In this document: positions 1 through 10,875 of the stretch, one piece after another
Layout: every line of letters starts with the position of its first letter
How positions within the stretch are numbered: the first letter of the stretch is position 1
Notes under the pieces: model-generated
What the model saw: only the letters and a program-made list of their open reading frames with translations
Told to the model about the DNA's origin: nothing
The model's database searches: none
Translations under genes and position numbers: made by a program
From: Plazaster borealis
Lineage: Eukaryota > Echinodermata > Asteroidea > Forcipulatida > Labidiasteridae
DNA: 64,000 bases
Assembly: GCA_021014325.1 (NCBI GenBank)
Contig: CM037461.1
Coordinates: forward strand, 22,615,376 to 22,679,375
Direction: 5' to 3'

Positions 1-147
1 TTTTACAAAAGCAAAACTGCGTAATATATTGTTTTGACAGAAATTAGTGTTAATTTAAAAACCTATGGTGTAAATTTTGATTATTTTTTGGTTTCTATAT
101 GTGACAACATCCATGGTGTCAATTTTAACACCCAGTTTTTGCAGTGT
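1..147. mobile_element. Family J MITE, truncated by the window edge
   Basis: This matches the right half of the copies at 1811-2043 and 53140-53370. It contains the recurring words GGTGTCAATTTTAACACC and CAGTTTTTGCAGTG. The left end lies outside the window. Family J ends read roughly CACTGCAAAAACTGGGGTG, so it has terminal inverted repeats and no coding capacity. Confidence 0.6.
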
Positions 148-1062
148 ATGCTTTTTTGGTCAAAGCATGGCGATCTAATTTTCTTCCTCCATGGTCAAAG
201 TGTACCGTGTAACAAAATGGCAACGAAGTGGTTTCAATTGATTAGATAGTCATTCTAGAATTTACGTACTTTCCATTTCGGGTAGCCACATTTACTTTTC
301 AATGGCTCGGGTAAATTGATGGCATTTTGTGATAATATTCCAAGTTGCTGTATTGTATTATGGCAGTGCAGGCTGCCCGTTAATATTGTCCTTACTGTCC
401 GTGAAATCACGCTTGAGGAAAACGCCGCCCTCTTGTGGCGACCGCTAACATTATTTTTTGTATGCAACGAAGGACCGCTGAACATGCGTAATGATGACCG
501 TGGCAATGATTGATCTTTCTCGCCACGATTTCGTCCGTTCAGTTTGAAGACCACCAATAATGCTACGACGAAGACAATGAATTAGTATTAAATGATGTGA
601 CTAAGAATAAATAAATAAACGAAAAGCTCGTATGCAGAATTTGTTTTACATCGTCATGACTAACATTAACAATGAGGTTAACTTCGTAAAGCAAAAATGT
701 AGTTTCGAGTACGGTTGGTTGGCAATGCTTTTGGCAGGGGAGGGGAGGGCAGGGTTGATCTACTAACCTGTTTGGAAAGCAGTACGAGAAATACAGATAT
801 ATTTTTCAATAATAGCAGTGAAAATGAATAGAAAATAGTGTGAGGTGTGCAGCACCCCCATCCATTCATATATATATAATATTTCATTTGCACAATTTTG
901 CTCGACCCCATAGTCTCATCCCAAGACCGCTGGGATGGGATGATGCTTGTACAAATTCTTGTACATCAGGATGTAGTGATGCATGATGGGACTGATTGTA
1001 CTGCTGATCGGTGCAATGCACACAGCCACAACACGTACATCAACGATATGATAATGTACGCG
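148..1062. other. Interval without recognised features
   Basis: Only short open frames (100 codons or fewer) occur here, on both strands, with no recognisable domain, splice-flanked exon or repeat copy. It is AT-rich and seems to be single-copy within the window. Confidence 0.5.
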
Positions 1063-1438
1063 TTCAAGGGTATTCGTACACGTTTGGTAATGACTCAAAA
1101 CAAATATTAGCATAAAAACTGACTTGGTAACAAGCAACAGAGAGCTGTTGATAGTATAAAACATTGTAGGAAACGACTCCCTCTGAAGTAACGTAGTTTT
1201 AGGGAAAGGGGTAATTTCTCACTAAAATAATAAAAACTTCTTGCAATAAGTTTTTATTCCCACCTGAAAGCACACAAATTTGTACAACAAGGGTGTTTTT
1301 TCTTTCATCATTTTCTTGCAACTTCGATGACCAATTGAGCCCAAATTTTCACAGGCGTGTTATTTTATGCATATGTTGGGATACACTAAGTGAGAACACT
1401 GGTCTTTGACAATTTCCAAACGTGTTCAGTGCCTTTAA
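1063..1438 (-). mobile_element. Family A MITE, full length
   Basis: A roughly 375-bp element bounded by near-matching inverted ends (TCGTACACGTTTGGTAATG on the left; CCAAACGTGTTCAGTGCC on the right). It has the central AAACTTCTTGCAATAAG palindrome shared by the other family A copies. It encodes no transposase, so it must have been moved in trans. The right end finishes in TTTAA, fitting a TTAA-type target preference. Confidence 0.8.
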
Positions 1439-1810
1439 CGACAGGCCGACATATTGCTCAATACCAGGTCCTGTTCCATGCCACTGTTAATAAATTAACC
1501 TGGGCAATACCTGGACATGTAAACCACACAGTCACTTGGATAAAAACAAAAATCGTTGTAAACATGCAAAACAAAGAACCATCTTTATATATCCCATGGA
1601 AAAATCTGGTCAGCATGTTCTGACAACGACTAACAGGGGCGTTGCAACCAAATATGTCCCAGGCTCACTGCAGTGTTCTGACTAAACAAAATACAAACCT
1701 TGTGGTTTATAACTTGATAAATAAAAAAAAAAATAGAAACAAAATAAAAATAATTATAACATACCGCCTAACTTCAAAAGCATAATCCCTAAGCGCTTTC
1801 AGAGAACGCT

Positions 1811-2043
1811 GCATAAACTGGAATGTTAAAAATAACACCACGGGTGTTGTCACATATAGATATGCCAACAAAATATTCAAAATGTACATCATTAGGGTGT
1901 TAAAATAACACAACATTTTGCAAAAAAACAATTACATTGGTGTTATTTTAACAGCTAATGAGGTTAATGTTGATTCTCTGTTTGGGTATCTATATGTGAC
2001 AATACTCACAGTGTCAATTTTAACACCCCAGTTTTTGCCGTGA
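1811..2043. mobile_element. Family J MITE
   Basis: A roughly 230-bp non-coding element with inverted ends: a left end like CTGGAATGTTAAAAATAACACC and a right end CAGTTTTTGCCGTG. It shares internal words (GGTGTTATTTTAACA, GATTCTCT, TATCTATATGTGACAA) with the copies at 1-147 and 53140-53370. Confidence 0.65.
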
Positions 2044-2448
2044 AACAACGAGAAGCACCGATAAAAGGAGACTAAAACACAAGCACTATACAACAGGAAC
2101 GAGCACTGGCAATGGAATTGTAATTATTATAACTATTGCCATGGAATAAGGACCGTTTTTCCCAATCCTACATTATGTTCATGACTGGCATAATAATATT
2201 CAATACTGGCCCCATAAGTCATTACATTCTGCCATGGCGTACGTGCGTGAGTCAGTCACTCCATCAAACACCCTCTCGTCCCGCTCGCATAGAGCACGAA
2301 ATGAAAATTACTTGATCTCGCCTGCAAACGGTTTGCATATCCTCCGGTGTTGAAGTGATGATTATATGAATGCCTATGTCGTAAAGGGTCTGGAGCACGG
2401 ACACCGTGTATACCTGACACTAGTCACGTCCAGCACGACGGCTGTATA

Positions 2449-2770
2449 TTAAAGGGTGTGCATAATATTAGAGTAAAAGTATAAATGTTTACAGATTTGC
2501 ATACAACTTACATGGTATAAAGATGGTCATGGTGGGAAACTCCCTTTAAAATCTTTTTGCTTGAAATGCAATAGTTTTTGAGAAATGAGTCAAACAATCA
2601 GTTTTGATCTTGCAGGTCCAAAACTCAATGTTTGAAAACAGCATGTGCTGACAAAGTACCTCTTTGCAGGGTTTTGAACTAGAACAAGAACATCAGGTTT
2701 GTTCAAATTTTTTCTCGTGACTCCAATGACCGATTGAATTCCTTTCGGAGTAGAAATTTACAAGTTGTAC
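2449..2770 (+). mobile_element. Diverged family B2 MITE
   Basis: It begins TTAAAGGGTGTGCA. It keeps the B2 internal order (AATGTTTACAGATT, CTTACATGGTATAAAG, TTTTTGAGAAATGAGT, TCTCGTGACTCCAATGACCG) seen at 27611-27949 and 43968-44331. The right terminal repeat is not clear, so the end coordinate is approximate. Confidence 0.5.
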
Positions 2771-3034
2771 TATAACTTATCCAAAACCTTAGTATATTGG
2801 ACAATATTGCAGCTCCTCTGAAAAACGCTAAATACCTTTATACGCGCGTCTCTGTGTGTATCTTAAAAGATTCGAAAAAAAATTGCAATCATATCACATT
2901 ATTTCAACCACCACCAAATACTTTTGAATGACACGAGCGACGAACGCCCGCGTATCATTGAAGTTGTGTGGACCCTTTAATTTGCCGGCGGTGACGACAT
3001 TAGTATGCGAGCAGCACACCTATCGCTGGTCGAT

Positions 3035-3044
3035 TATAAAAAGG
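3035..3044 (+). promoter_or_regulatory. TATA box of the 3228-4130 gene
   Basis: TATAAAAAGG lies 193 bp upstream of the ATG at 3228, so initiation about 30 bp downstream would give a 5' UTR near 160 nt. The surrounding 2930-3230 is richer in CpG than the repeats on its left. That this drives the downstream gene is inferred from position only. Confidence 0.5.
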
Positions 3045-3227
3045 GTCGCAATGACACAGAGTGGACGAGTTGACGTAAATGACGATACTAGAGCTATCGC
3101 TCTGTCGTGCATACATCATCCCGTCTTATTAGTTCACCGGACTGTGTTCGTAGACAAGCGTGAGTCAATCTAGCGCCGTACGCACAGGCCGCTAGTTTGT
3201 GGGTAAAACGAGTCTGTTTCTTACACC

Positions 3228-4130
3228 ATGCCTTCAGTGCAAGACGTACTAGCCCAACAAGCCCGTGACGATAGACTAAGCTTTTACAGCTCGCCGAGAT
3301 TCTGTCGACGCAGTCGGTTGGACAACGAATTAGTCCGAGAGAAACCAGACGAATTCGGCTGGCTGAGAGCTTTCGATCCGAGGAGGTGCATCTCGTCGAA
3401 GTTACCACCCGTGATGGCCAGCAAGACCCCACCCCGTCCGGCGTCTGCGTGCACGATCGGACGCACGCGGACGCAGTCTGATGCTGATACAGTATCTCTC
3501 AGCGATAAGGACTGTTCGAATTCCATCCCACGCACGCCGCCGATTGACGGTAAGTCAACCAACCCCACCCTTATGTCACAGAGAAGGAACAGGCGACCGA
3601 TATCTCTGGTCATGGACAATCACAAATCGTTGAGCAGCTTAGACGTGAACTCGAATGACAACTACCCAAACCCTAAGCAAGAACGGGAGGTATCCACCGG
3701 TTCGCCACGCTCTAAGAAGTTTCTCTCCGTTGAGCGGAGCGCCGTGGAAAGCCTGAGCAAAAGTTGTGGTGATTTAAGGCAGGGAGACACTGAGTCGCCA
3801 TCGTTCATGAGACAACTTCACCAACACCAGGGGCTCCCAGACCCCCTGCGATGTCCGAGCCATTTATCCTTGTGCTCCGTCCAAGTATCCACCCCAACCC
3901 AGACGGACTCCCACGCTGGTAGTCGAGTTAGTTTGCTATCCGAGGGAGTGGACTCGTACGAAGGACTATACGAGCGAGCGTACCGAGCGACGTTCGTCGT
4001 GGGCTCGGCCGAGCTGCCGAGCATCGCCGAAGGTAAGAAGGAACGAGAGAGGATGGTTCGAGAATGGTTAGCCAAGCAAGCGGAGGCAGAAGATGCGGGG
4101 AATAATGTCAATGGACCCTCTTCGTCCTAG
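3228..4130 (+). CDS. Uncharacterised 300-residue protein with EKPDxFGWL and EGxYERAY boxes (paralogue of 44814-45497)
   Basis: I do not recognise the family. The frame is 300 codons with an in-frame TAA at 3204-3206, 24 bp before the ATG, so this start is well defined unless an upstream exon is spliced in. The product is hydrophilic and Ser/Pro/Arg-rich, with no signal peptide or membrane segment, and is probably largely disordered. Two boxes stand out: EKPDEFGWLRAFDP at residues 38-51 and DSYEGLYERAYRATFVVG at 242-259. The latter is followed by a charged, likely helical tail (KKERERMVREWLAKQAEAE). Both boxes recur at similar spacing in the minus-strand protein at 44814-45497, which strongly supports real coding. 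The base composition is markedly more GC-rich than the flanks. A good splice-donor-like GGTAAGTC lies inside the frame near 3549, but no downstream evidence of its use is visible. Function is unknown; a scaffold or regulatory role would be speculation. Confidence 0.8.
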   Translation: MPSVQDVLAQQARDDRLSFYSSPRFCRRSRLDNELVREKPDEFGWLRAFDPRRCISSKLPPVMASKTPPRPASACTIGRTRTQSDADTVSLSDKDCSNSIPRTPPIDGKSTNPTLMSQRRNRRPISLVMDNHKSLSSLDVNSNDNYPNPKQEREVSTGSPRSKKFLSVERSAVESLSKSCGDLRQGDTESPSFMRQLHQHQGLPDPLRCPSHLSLCSVQVSTPTQTDSHAGSRVSLLSEGVDSYEGLYERAYRATFVVGSAELPSIAEGKKERERMVREWLAKQAEAEDAGNNVNGPSSS

Positions 4131-4234
4131 TAATAATACCTCTCGATCATCATCGAGGTTTCTTGCCTGACGACCTCCTATCCAACGGAATGAGAGCGAG
4201 GTCACAACGAACTCTATCAGGGACGACCTTTTGC

Positions 4235-4240
4235 ATTAAA
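4235..4240 (+). terminator. Candidate polyadenylation signal for the 3228-4130 gene
   Basis: ATTAAA lies about 105 bp after the TAG stop. It is the first common variant signal downstream; the next canonical AATAAA is near 5134. This is positional inference only. Confidence 0.3.
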
Positions 4241-4441
4241 CATGGCCTCCCAATTTTGCCGCACAACAACTGATTGAAATGTGTGAGCTTGACCAAGTCT
4301 TTGTATTTTGTATCCTTATTATACCAACTGTACTCCCACCTTTGGGGCAAGGCCTTTCAAGTCAGCCGTAAAACAATAATTGATTGAATTTTGTATCTTG
4401 AATCCATATAAATGCTAACTTTACTCCCACATTTGGGTGCA

Positions 4442-4635
4442 GGGCCCAATTTCATAGAACTGCTTCAGCACAAAACTGTAGCTGAGCACAACAAAATCAT
4501 GTTTACCAAAATAAGTCAACCAGCCACAATACCATTCCACATGTACAATCTGTGACTGGTATCCGTCTTATTTTAGCTTAGCAAAAAACTGTAAACCAAT
4601 TATTTGCTGTTTAAGCAACTCTATGAAATTTGGCC
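4442..4635. mobile_element. Family E MITE
   Basis: A roughly 190-bp element with inverted ends: GGGCCCAATTTCATAGAACTG on one side and GCAACTCTATGAAATTTGGCC on the other. Internal words (AGCACAACAAAAT, ACCAGCCA, GACTGGTATCC, GCTTAGCA) recur in the other E copies at 6416, 6597, 27268 and 36684. Confidence 0.7.
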
Positions 4636-4995
4636 AAGGAATGATTTTCTTTTGTACTAAAATTAACAGGTAATTTATTAATTATTTACTTAATTGTTAT
4701 TATGTGATTTCTATTCACTCTTGCTCCAACAAAGAGTGTAACAAGTATTTCTAATTTATAAATCTGTGAATACTTTAAAAAGGTATTCAACATGGAAGTT
4801 TGATACCGATTAGAGGAGTGGAAATTGTGGCATGTTCTTTCGTTTATTTAAGAAGATTCCAGACAAAATCAATTGGTGTTTTTGCCTGTATGTGTGTAGA
4901 GAGAGATCATACACATTTAACGCCACTTTGCCAATCCCAGATCTTCTGTAAATTCAATCCTGTCATTCTCCACTATGTTGCTTGGATGTTGATAT

Positions 4996-5041
4996 ACACT
5001 CTAAAAACTGCTGGGTCAAATTTGGTAGTTTTTAGAGTGTA
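4996..5041. repeat. Short inverted repeat, relic of family G ends
   Basis: Perfect 14-bp arms (ACACTCTAAAAACT and its complement) surround a 17-bp spacer containing GGGTCAAATTTGG. The arms match the outer tips of the family G elements at 7187 and 52160, suggesting an internally deleted remnant. Confidence 0.55.
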
Positions 5042-5267
5042 CATCAGTTTAACAGAGGGCAATGCAACAACCCTTGTTGGCCAGTATTACAAATTATTAT
5101 CAAATGTCTACCGTTTCATACAATGATTTATTAATAAATTAATTTTATATTATTATTAATTTTTATACGTAAATTAAGGCATCTATTTAAGCAAGCAGAA
5201 AGACCAATAACATACCGATCTTATGATAGATCAGTGAGTCAGGGCACCAGACCACTTTTTGTACAAT

Positions 5268-5412
5268 GGCCAAGGGCCTTTTCCAAACGTCGGCTCGGGC
5301 TCCGGCTCCGGGTTGGGCTTCATCAATTATTTTGGAGCAGTGTACAGTTTGCACGTTGTATCCGGTACCAAACGGAGCCCGGAGCCCAACCGAGGTCGGT
5401 AGTCTGTTTTTT
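5268..5412. mobile_element. Family P fold-back element
   Basis: Inverted arms carry CGGCTCGGGCTCCGGCTCC on the left and GGAGCCCGGAGCCCAACCG on the right. A related copy is at 14478-14640. There is no coding capacity and the ends are approximate. Confidence 0.5.
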
Positions 5413-5717
5413 CTAAGCAACATCTAATCTGCTTAGCATTTTTATTAAGCTTAGAGCCACTTTATGAATCAGGATCGATTGATGTGTGAGAGTTTCGAAA
5501 TTGAGAATCGTCGCAGCAGTAAACGATTACGCGTTATTACGTAACAATTGTATAAATTGATTATGGTAATTGTAACCAATCGTACTGATGAGATTTTATA
5601 CTCATGTATTATTCGTGAGGATGGTAGACTAGACTTTTATAAAAAATAATAATTTAATATTTATTGATAATAATCTCTATACTTATGATGCTTAGGGTGA
5701 TCGGTTGAAGTGATCCT

Positions 5718-6062
5718 ACACTCTAAAAAAAAAAAAAAAAAAATGGGGTCAGAATTGACCCTGATTCCGGGTACCAGGGGACCTGACCCATTTCCGGGTC
5801 ATGCTGACCCGGAAAGTGGTTAAAAATTGTATTTACACTTGGATGCCATAACGTCAGTTTGAACCATTTCTGGGTCATTTTGACACAGAGTCCGGGTCGT
5901 ACTGACCCAAAGATGGGTCAAGCCCAACGGGACCCGGATCCGGGTCAGTTCTGACCCTGATCGGGGTCAATTCTGACCCTGATCGGGGTCAATTGTGACC
6001 CCGATCAGGGTAAATTGTGACCCTGATCAGGGTAAATTGTGACCCTGACGTTTTCAGAGTGA
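5718..6062. mobile_element. Family G MITE with internal short tandem repeat
   Basis: It starts ACACTCTAAAAA and is filled with alternating GGGTCA and TGACCC words (CCGGGTCAGTTCTGACCC type). The last 130 bp (about 5935-6057) are four to five copies of a roughly 24-bp unit, CTGATCGGGGTCAATTNTGACC. The termination near AGAGT matches other G copies. Confidence 0.7.
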
Positions 6063-6415
6063 TGTTCGAGGGCACACGATAACAGTACCATGATGAACAT
6101 AAGCGATTCATCCATTGCATATTGTTTTGTTTGAGTAACTGAAGCTGTGGAAGACTCGGACAGAAACTAAAATGTCAATAACTTTTCATTAAATACAGAC
6201 AACCAATTTGGACGTCAGTAGATCGATTGGTTCATTAGTGTTTCGTAGGATTTCTGACATGGCGCATAATGTGTATTTTTCTCTTGAAAATGCGAAGTTT
6301 TGAGCTGATTAAACCATTCTTCCAAAACACATCACACTAGGGGCCCTCTATCCATTTACTGTATTATTAAAACAGGGTGAAGATTTTACAGCGCTATTCA
6401 TTGTAGATCCCACAT

Positions 6416-6600
6416 GGGCCTAATGTCATAAAGCCTGTAAGCACAAAACTTGCTTAGCATTGAAAAAACATGCATAGCAGAAATAGTTTACCAGCCAAAA
6501 TACCATACAGTTTACATTGCTACGACTGGTACCCTCTTCATTTCTTGCTTAGCAAAGAAATTTGCAGAGCACAATTTTCTGCTTAACAGCTTTATGCTGA
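6416..6600. mobile_element. Family E MITE, diverged copy
   Basis: It shares AAGCACAAAACTTGCTTAGCA, ACCAGCCAAAATACCAT, CGACTGGTACCCTC and the end words CTGCTTAACAGCTTTATG with other E copies. It sits head to tail with the next E copy. Confidence 0.6.
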
Positions 6601-6802
6601 GCCGAGTTTCATAGATTTGCTTAAGCACAAAAAGTAGCTTAGCACAACAACAAAAACGTGCTTAGCAGAATAACGTTACCAGCCAAAATGAAATTTTACA
6701 TGTCGGCCTACCATATGTGACTGGCATCCTGCTTAGTTTTGCTTAGGAGAAAACAATGTTAAGCACCGTTGTCTGCTTAAGCAGCTCTATGAAATTGGAA
6801 CC
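6597..6802. mobile_element. Family E MITE
   Basis: It begins GAGTTTCATAGATTTGCTTAAGC and ends GCTTAAGCAGCTCTATGAAATTGG, giving roughly 20-bp inverted ends. It directly follows another E copy, making a tandem pair of independent age judging by divergence. Confidence 0.7.
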
Positions 6803-7186
6803 TGGTCCATTATTGTATTGTTATTGTAGCTGACTCGGCCTAAAACCAAACGTGTCCTAAAGAAGTAAGTTTATTGGTGTAAATAATAAATACGTATTAA
6901 AACATTTATACACTTCCATATAATGCATATATTATCTATATTTTTGTGTGTGAAGTCGATTACTCAAAGAATACATTTTTCTTTTGTATCGATAACCACT
7001 TCTAATTATCGGTAACTGATTCCAGAGGTATATCAATTATTTGTATAAATTCACTTTTGAAACAGCTTTAAATTTGGAAAGAGTTTGTTTAGTTTAATGT
7101 TACTTATTTGATTATTATGCAGACATACACTGAATCAAAGTTGAAACAGGGGCTGTTAAGAAAATACAATTTTGAAACTACCACCT

Positions 7187-7445
7187 ACACTCTAAAAAGT
7201 TCCGGTCAGAATTGACCCGGATTCCGGGTCCATTGGGGTCGGACACATTTCTGGGTCCGTATGACTCGGAATATGTGTCGAAATGATCAAGAAATGGGTC
7301 AAACTGAAGCAGAATTCCATTGATTTTTTTTTAAACCAGTTTCCGGGTCAGCCTGACTCAAAGTGGGTCAGCCTGACTCAAAGTGGGTCAGGCCCCCTGG
7401 GACCCGGAACCCGGATCAATTCAGACCCGGGAGTTTTAAGAGTGT
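7187..7445. mobile_element. Family G MITE
   Basis: Ends read ACACTCTAAAAAGTTCCGGTC and GACCCGGGAGTTTTAAGAGTGT. It contains the GGGTCA/TGACCC lattice and a duplicated 18-bp unit, GTCAGCCTGACTCAAAGT, at about 7350-7385. Confidence 0.75.
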
Positions 7446-7463
7446 ACGTGTTGCAATGCTCAG

Positions 7464-7826
7464 TTAAAGGTATCGTACACGTTTGGTAATGACTCAAAAC
7501 AAATATTGGCATAACAACTTACTTGGTAACAAGCAACGGAGAGCTGTTGATAGTATAAAACATTGTGAGAAACGACTCCCTCTGAAGTAACGTAGTTTTT
7601 GAGAAAGAGGTAATTTCTCACTAAAATAATAAAAACTTCTTGCAAGAAGTTTTTATTCCTACCTGAAAGCACACAAATTTACGTTTTTTCTTTCATCATT
7701 TTCTTGCAACTTCGATGACCAAATGAGCCCAAATTTTCACAGGCTTGTTATTTTATGCATATGTTGGGATACACCAAGTGAGAACACTGGTCTTTGACAA
7801 TTTCCAAACGTGTTCAGTACCTTTAA
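7464..7826 (-). mobile_element. Family A MITE, full length
   Basis: The left end is TTAAAGGTATCGTACACG and the right end CAAACGTGTTCAGTACCTTTAA. The central palindrome AAACTTCTTGCAAGAAGTTT is intact. It starts 18 bp beyond the family G element. Confidence 0.85.
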
Positions 7827-8330
7827 TGTGTATTTTAAGAGTCTTATCGTTTTGTTATTTCACTTATTCCGCAAATACTTCAATTTTCTTTTCTCAACAC
7901 TTTTAATGAATACTCAATTAAATAAGTGCTTATAAAAGGGACACAATTTAATCCACTCCTGTATGGTTTGAATAATGAATAAGTAACTGTGATAACGTAA
8001 ACATGTTAGAGATTATTATGTAGGCAGTGTACGTCAATGTTGCGTCGAACTTTGCTTCTATGCAATAGAGGCTGTTTTACAAACAAATAATTATGTATTC
8101 GGTAATGAATATCAATGTAATTTTATTCCAATGTAAGCATTGTCAAAATATTGAAGTATAATGTAAATACACTATTTATTAAAGTTTAAGTTTATTTTTG
8201 CCGTGCATGGAGTAGCTGGACTACTAAATGTTTTATTTAAAATAAAATATGAACAAAAATAAACCAGTATAATTAACAGAGTCTGGAGATTTCACTCGAC
8301 TGTTTTTCTTTCAACCGCAATGTTATTTAA

Positions 8331-8355
8331 GGAAGAAGAAGAAGAAGAAGAAGAA
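8331..8355 (+). repeat. (GAA)n microsatellite
   Basis: About eight uninterrupted GAA triplets at 8332-8355. Confidence 0.9.
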
Positions 8356-8565
8356 AAACAAAGAGGGCGAGACAAATTTTTCAGACACGTGGGGGCGGGT
8401 TGGGTGAGTCATCCATTTCCAGACATTATTACAAAACATATGTAGAGCCGTAAACATGAAAACATCGAGAACGAAAGGAGAAAGCTTTTTGTATTTTCTT
8501 TTTTTCCCTCTCTCTATCTCATTTATTCTTATCCCCCGGGTATAAATGAAGATGAATTGCGCATG

Positions 8566-9160
8566 GGGTGAGGGATAAGGGGTTGAGGGTCAAGGGTGAA
8601 AACAAAGTGAGGGACAAGGGTGAAGGGGGAGGGTGGGAAACAAGAGTAAAGGACGAGGGTGAGGGACAAGATGGAAGGACGAGTGTGTAGGACATGAGGA
8701 AAAATGGTTGAACAAGGTTTGGGGAAGATGGTGCAGGACAAGGGTAGCAAAGGGGTGCAGGATGAGGGGTCGAGGGTCAAGGGTGAAAACAAAGTGGGGT
8801 ACAAGGGTGAAGGAGGAGGGTGGGAAACAAGAGTGAAGGACGAGGATGAGGGACAAAGGTGGAAGGACGAGGGTGTAGGACATGAGGAAAAATGGTTGAA
8901 CAAGGTTTTGGGAAGACGGTGCAGGTCAAGGGTAGCAAAGGGGTGCAGGATGAGGGGTCGAGGGTCAAGGGTGAAAACAAAGTGGGGTACAAGGGTGAAG
9001 GAGGAGGGTGGGAAACAAGAGTGAAGGACGAGGATGAGGGACAAAGGTGGAAGGACGAGGGTGTAGGACATGAGGAAAAATGGTTGAACAAGGTTTTGGG
9101 AAGACGGTGCAGGTCAAGGGTAGCAAAGGGGTGCAGGATGAGGGTGGGGGAAGAGGGGTG
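8566..9160. repeat. 188-bp purine-rich minisatellite
   Basis: The phrase ATGGTTGAACAAGG recurs at 8704, 8892 and 9080, giving an exact 188-bp period over about three units. Units are built from GGGTGAGGGACAAGG-like sub-units. The plus strand is almost all purine. Long open frames on either strand here are products of composition and should not be called genes. Confidence 0.9.
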
Positions 9161-9210
9161 AGGTCCTTGGCTTTGACATAGGTTGTGCGCTTTAGATATT
9201 CGTTTTGTGG

Positions 9211-9347
9211 AAGGTCAAATTCACCAAAATCCACATAATGACCACAATCGTGGTCATTATGTGGATTGCCTCACTCAATTTCCTCATTTTGTGGATTTGT
9301 TCATTATGTGGATTTTGGTATTATGTGGATTGCCTCCATTTGACCTT
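9211..9347. mobile_element. Small fold-back element with perfect inner palindrome
   Basis: AAGGTCAAAT at 9211-9220 is mirrored by ATTTGACCTT at 9338-9347. Inside, AATCCACATAATGACCAC (9228-9245) is perfectly mirrored at 9250-9267 across a 4-bp spacer, and ATTATGTGGATT recurs again near 9303 and 9320. It is non-coding. Confidence 0.65.
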
Positions 9348-9404
9348 TGAACTGAAAGTAACTTTCATTTGGGTTACAAACTTTGCTGGTCCGCAACGGG
9401 GAGA

Positions 9405-9870
9405 GGTGAGGGGGAGGGGGAGGGGGTGAGGGTGAGGGGGGAGGGGTGAGGGCACATGGGTGAGGGGAGGGTGAGACACAAGGGTGAAGGACGAGGTGTC
9501 ACAAGGGTGAGGGAGAAGATGATGGACAAAGTAATGGCAAGGGTGGGGTACAGGGAGAAGGACGAGGTCGAGGGACAGGGGTGAGGGGAGGGGTAGGCAC
9601 GAGGGTGAGGGACGAGCATGATGGACAAGGTTATATGACATTGATGGCACAAGGGTTGGGACAGGGTGGGGGCGAGGGTGAGGGACAAGGGTGGGGACAA
9701 GGGTGGGGACGAGCATGATAAACAAGGGTATAGGACAATGATGGCACAAGGGTGAGGGACAGGGTGTGGGACAAGGGTGGGGGACAAGGGTGGCACAATG
9801 GTGAAGGACGAAGGTGAGGCACACGGTTGAGGGACGAGGATGTAGGACAAAGGTGGGGAACAGGTCTGGA
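9405..9870. repeat. Degenerate GGGTGAGGGACAAGG minisatellite
   Basis: An irregular array of 10-20 bp units (GAGGGACAAGGGTGGGGAC type), related to the 8.6-9.1 kb array and separated from it by the fold-back element. It is strongly purine-biased with many G runs, so it could form triplex or quadruplex structures. Confidence 0.8.
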
Positions 9871-10556
9871 GTGTTGGGCACCACGCATCCACAAATGGGC
9901 CGATTCCCCATATAATACAAGTGAATAAGCACATATACAAGGGTACAATACACGACAAAGAAATTATGATAAAAAGACAATCGCAATAGCTACTAGTACT
10001 ATAGCCAAACTATACATGTTTATAACTCTAGTAATGCTATGTTATCTTTAAAGTACATTAAAGTGCCATCATTATAGTATCATCATAGTATCAATTAAGT
10101 ACAACTCAATGCAATGTCAAGATTTGCGGAAAAAAGAAAGGGTTTTAGTATAAGCTTCATAATCAGTAAGCTTTCAGACTAAAATTAAACAGTTATGTTT
10201 TTTATCATTATCAATCCTGTATAACACCTTAAAGCCCCCCTTTACTCGGAAATGTATCAACCCAAATTAATCAAGGATTTATTCAACTAACAGGTGTTTT
10301 CCCCAATTATACACCTATTTGTAGATAGCGCTACTATTCCAACGATACCCGTCCTGTACCGAGAAATAATCTCATTATCACAAATTTTGCAATATTTTTT
10401 TTTCTTTTTCTGTCACATGGGAAATCATCTCCATTCAAACATGCTAATACGTGATGCATCATTCCTCAAGATTCGTCACACCCTTCGGGAAAACACGTAT
10501 TTCGAAGAGTAAATGCGTTGAAACTGTCTCGCGTTGACTTGTTTAAGTGTTACATA

Positions 10557-10676
10557 AATGAAGTGTGGATCTGGGATCAAAAGAGGTCCACACATTGTAG
10601 GGACTTGAAAACACTATGTGGACTTACGCACGTCCACACAGTGTTTTTGTACAGTGTTGAAGAATAGGATTTTTTT
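10557..10676 (+). repeat. Family M direct repeat, copy 1
   Basis: It matches 10748-10875 over about 120 bp (GATCAAAGAGGTCCACACA, GTAGGGACTTGAAACACT, GTCCACACAGTGTTTTT, ACAGTGTTGAACAATAGGAT). It is either one duplicated segment or the two ends of a degraded element. Confidence 0.65.
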
Positions 10677-10737
10677 TAAAGGGCCTGTATACGTTTGGTA
10701 ATGACTCTGAAAATGAATGGCAAATAAGCATTACTAC
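10677..10737 (+). mobile_element. Solo terminal fragment of a family A/B MITE
   Basis: It reads TTTAAAGGGCCTGTATACG then TTTGGTAATGACTCTGAAAA, the shared terminal module of the MITE superfamily, here between the two family M copies. The rest of the element is missing. Confidence 0.5.
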
Positions 10738-10747
10738 ATTGCCATTT

Positions 10748-10875
10748 CGTGTTACGTACGAAATGCGGACCTTAGATCAAAGAGGTCCACACAATGTAGG
10801 GACTTGAAACACTGTGTGGACTTACACATGTCCACACAGTGTTTTTTGTTTACAGTGTTGAACAATAGGATTTTG
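10748..10875 (+). repeat. Family M direct repeat, copy 2
   Basis: See copy 1 at 10557-10676. It continues to the right with further CACAGAGTGTATGCAACAC words, but no long terminal repeat signature (primer binding site, polypurine tract) is visible. Confidence 0.65.

Noticed and set aside
3546..3556. Splice donor GGTAAGTC inside the first paralogue
   Set aside because: The frame continues openly to a C-terminal box conserved in the second paralogue, so retention as coding sequence is more likely than an intron.
8529..9986. Several open frames of 89-221 codons on both strands (Pro/Ser/Thr/His-rich products)
   Set aside because: They lie wholly in the purine-rich minisatellites. Openness follows from composition and unit length, and products in different frames are equally open.
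10557..10875. Long terminal repeats of a retrotransposon
   Set aside because: The two family M copies are only about 190 bp apart, with no primer binding site, polypurine tract or coding sequence between them.
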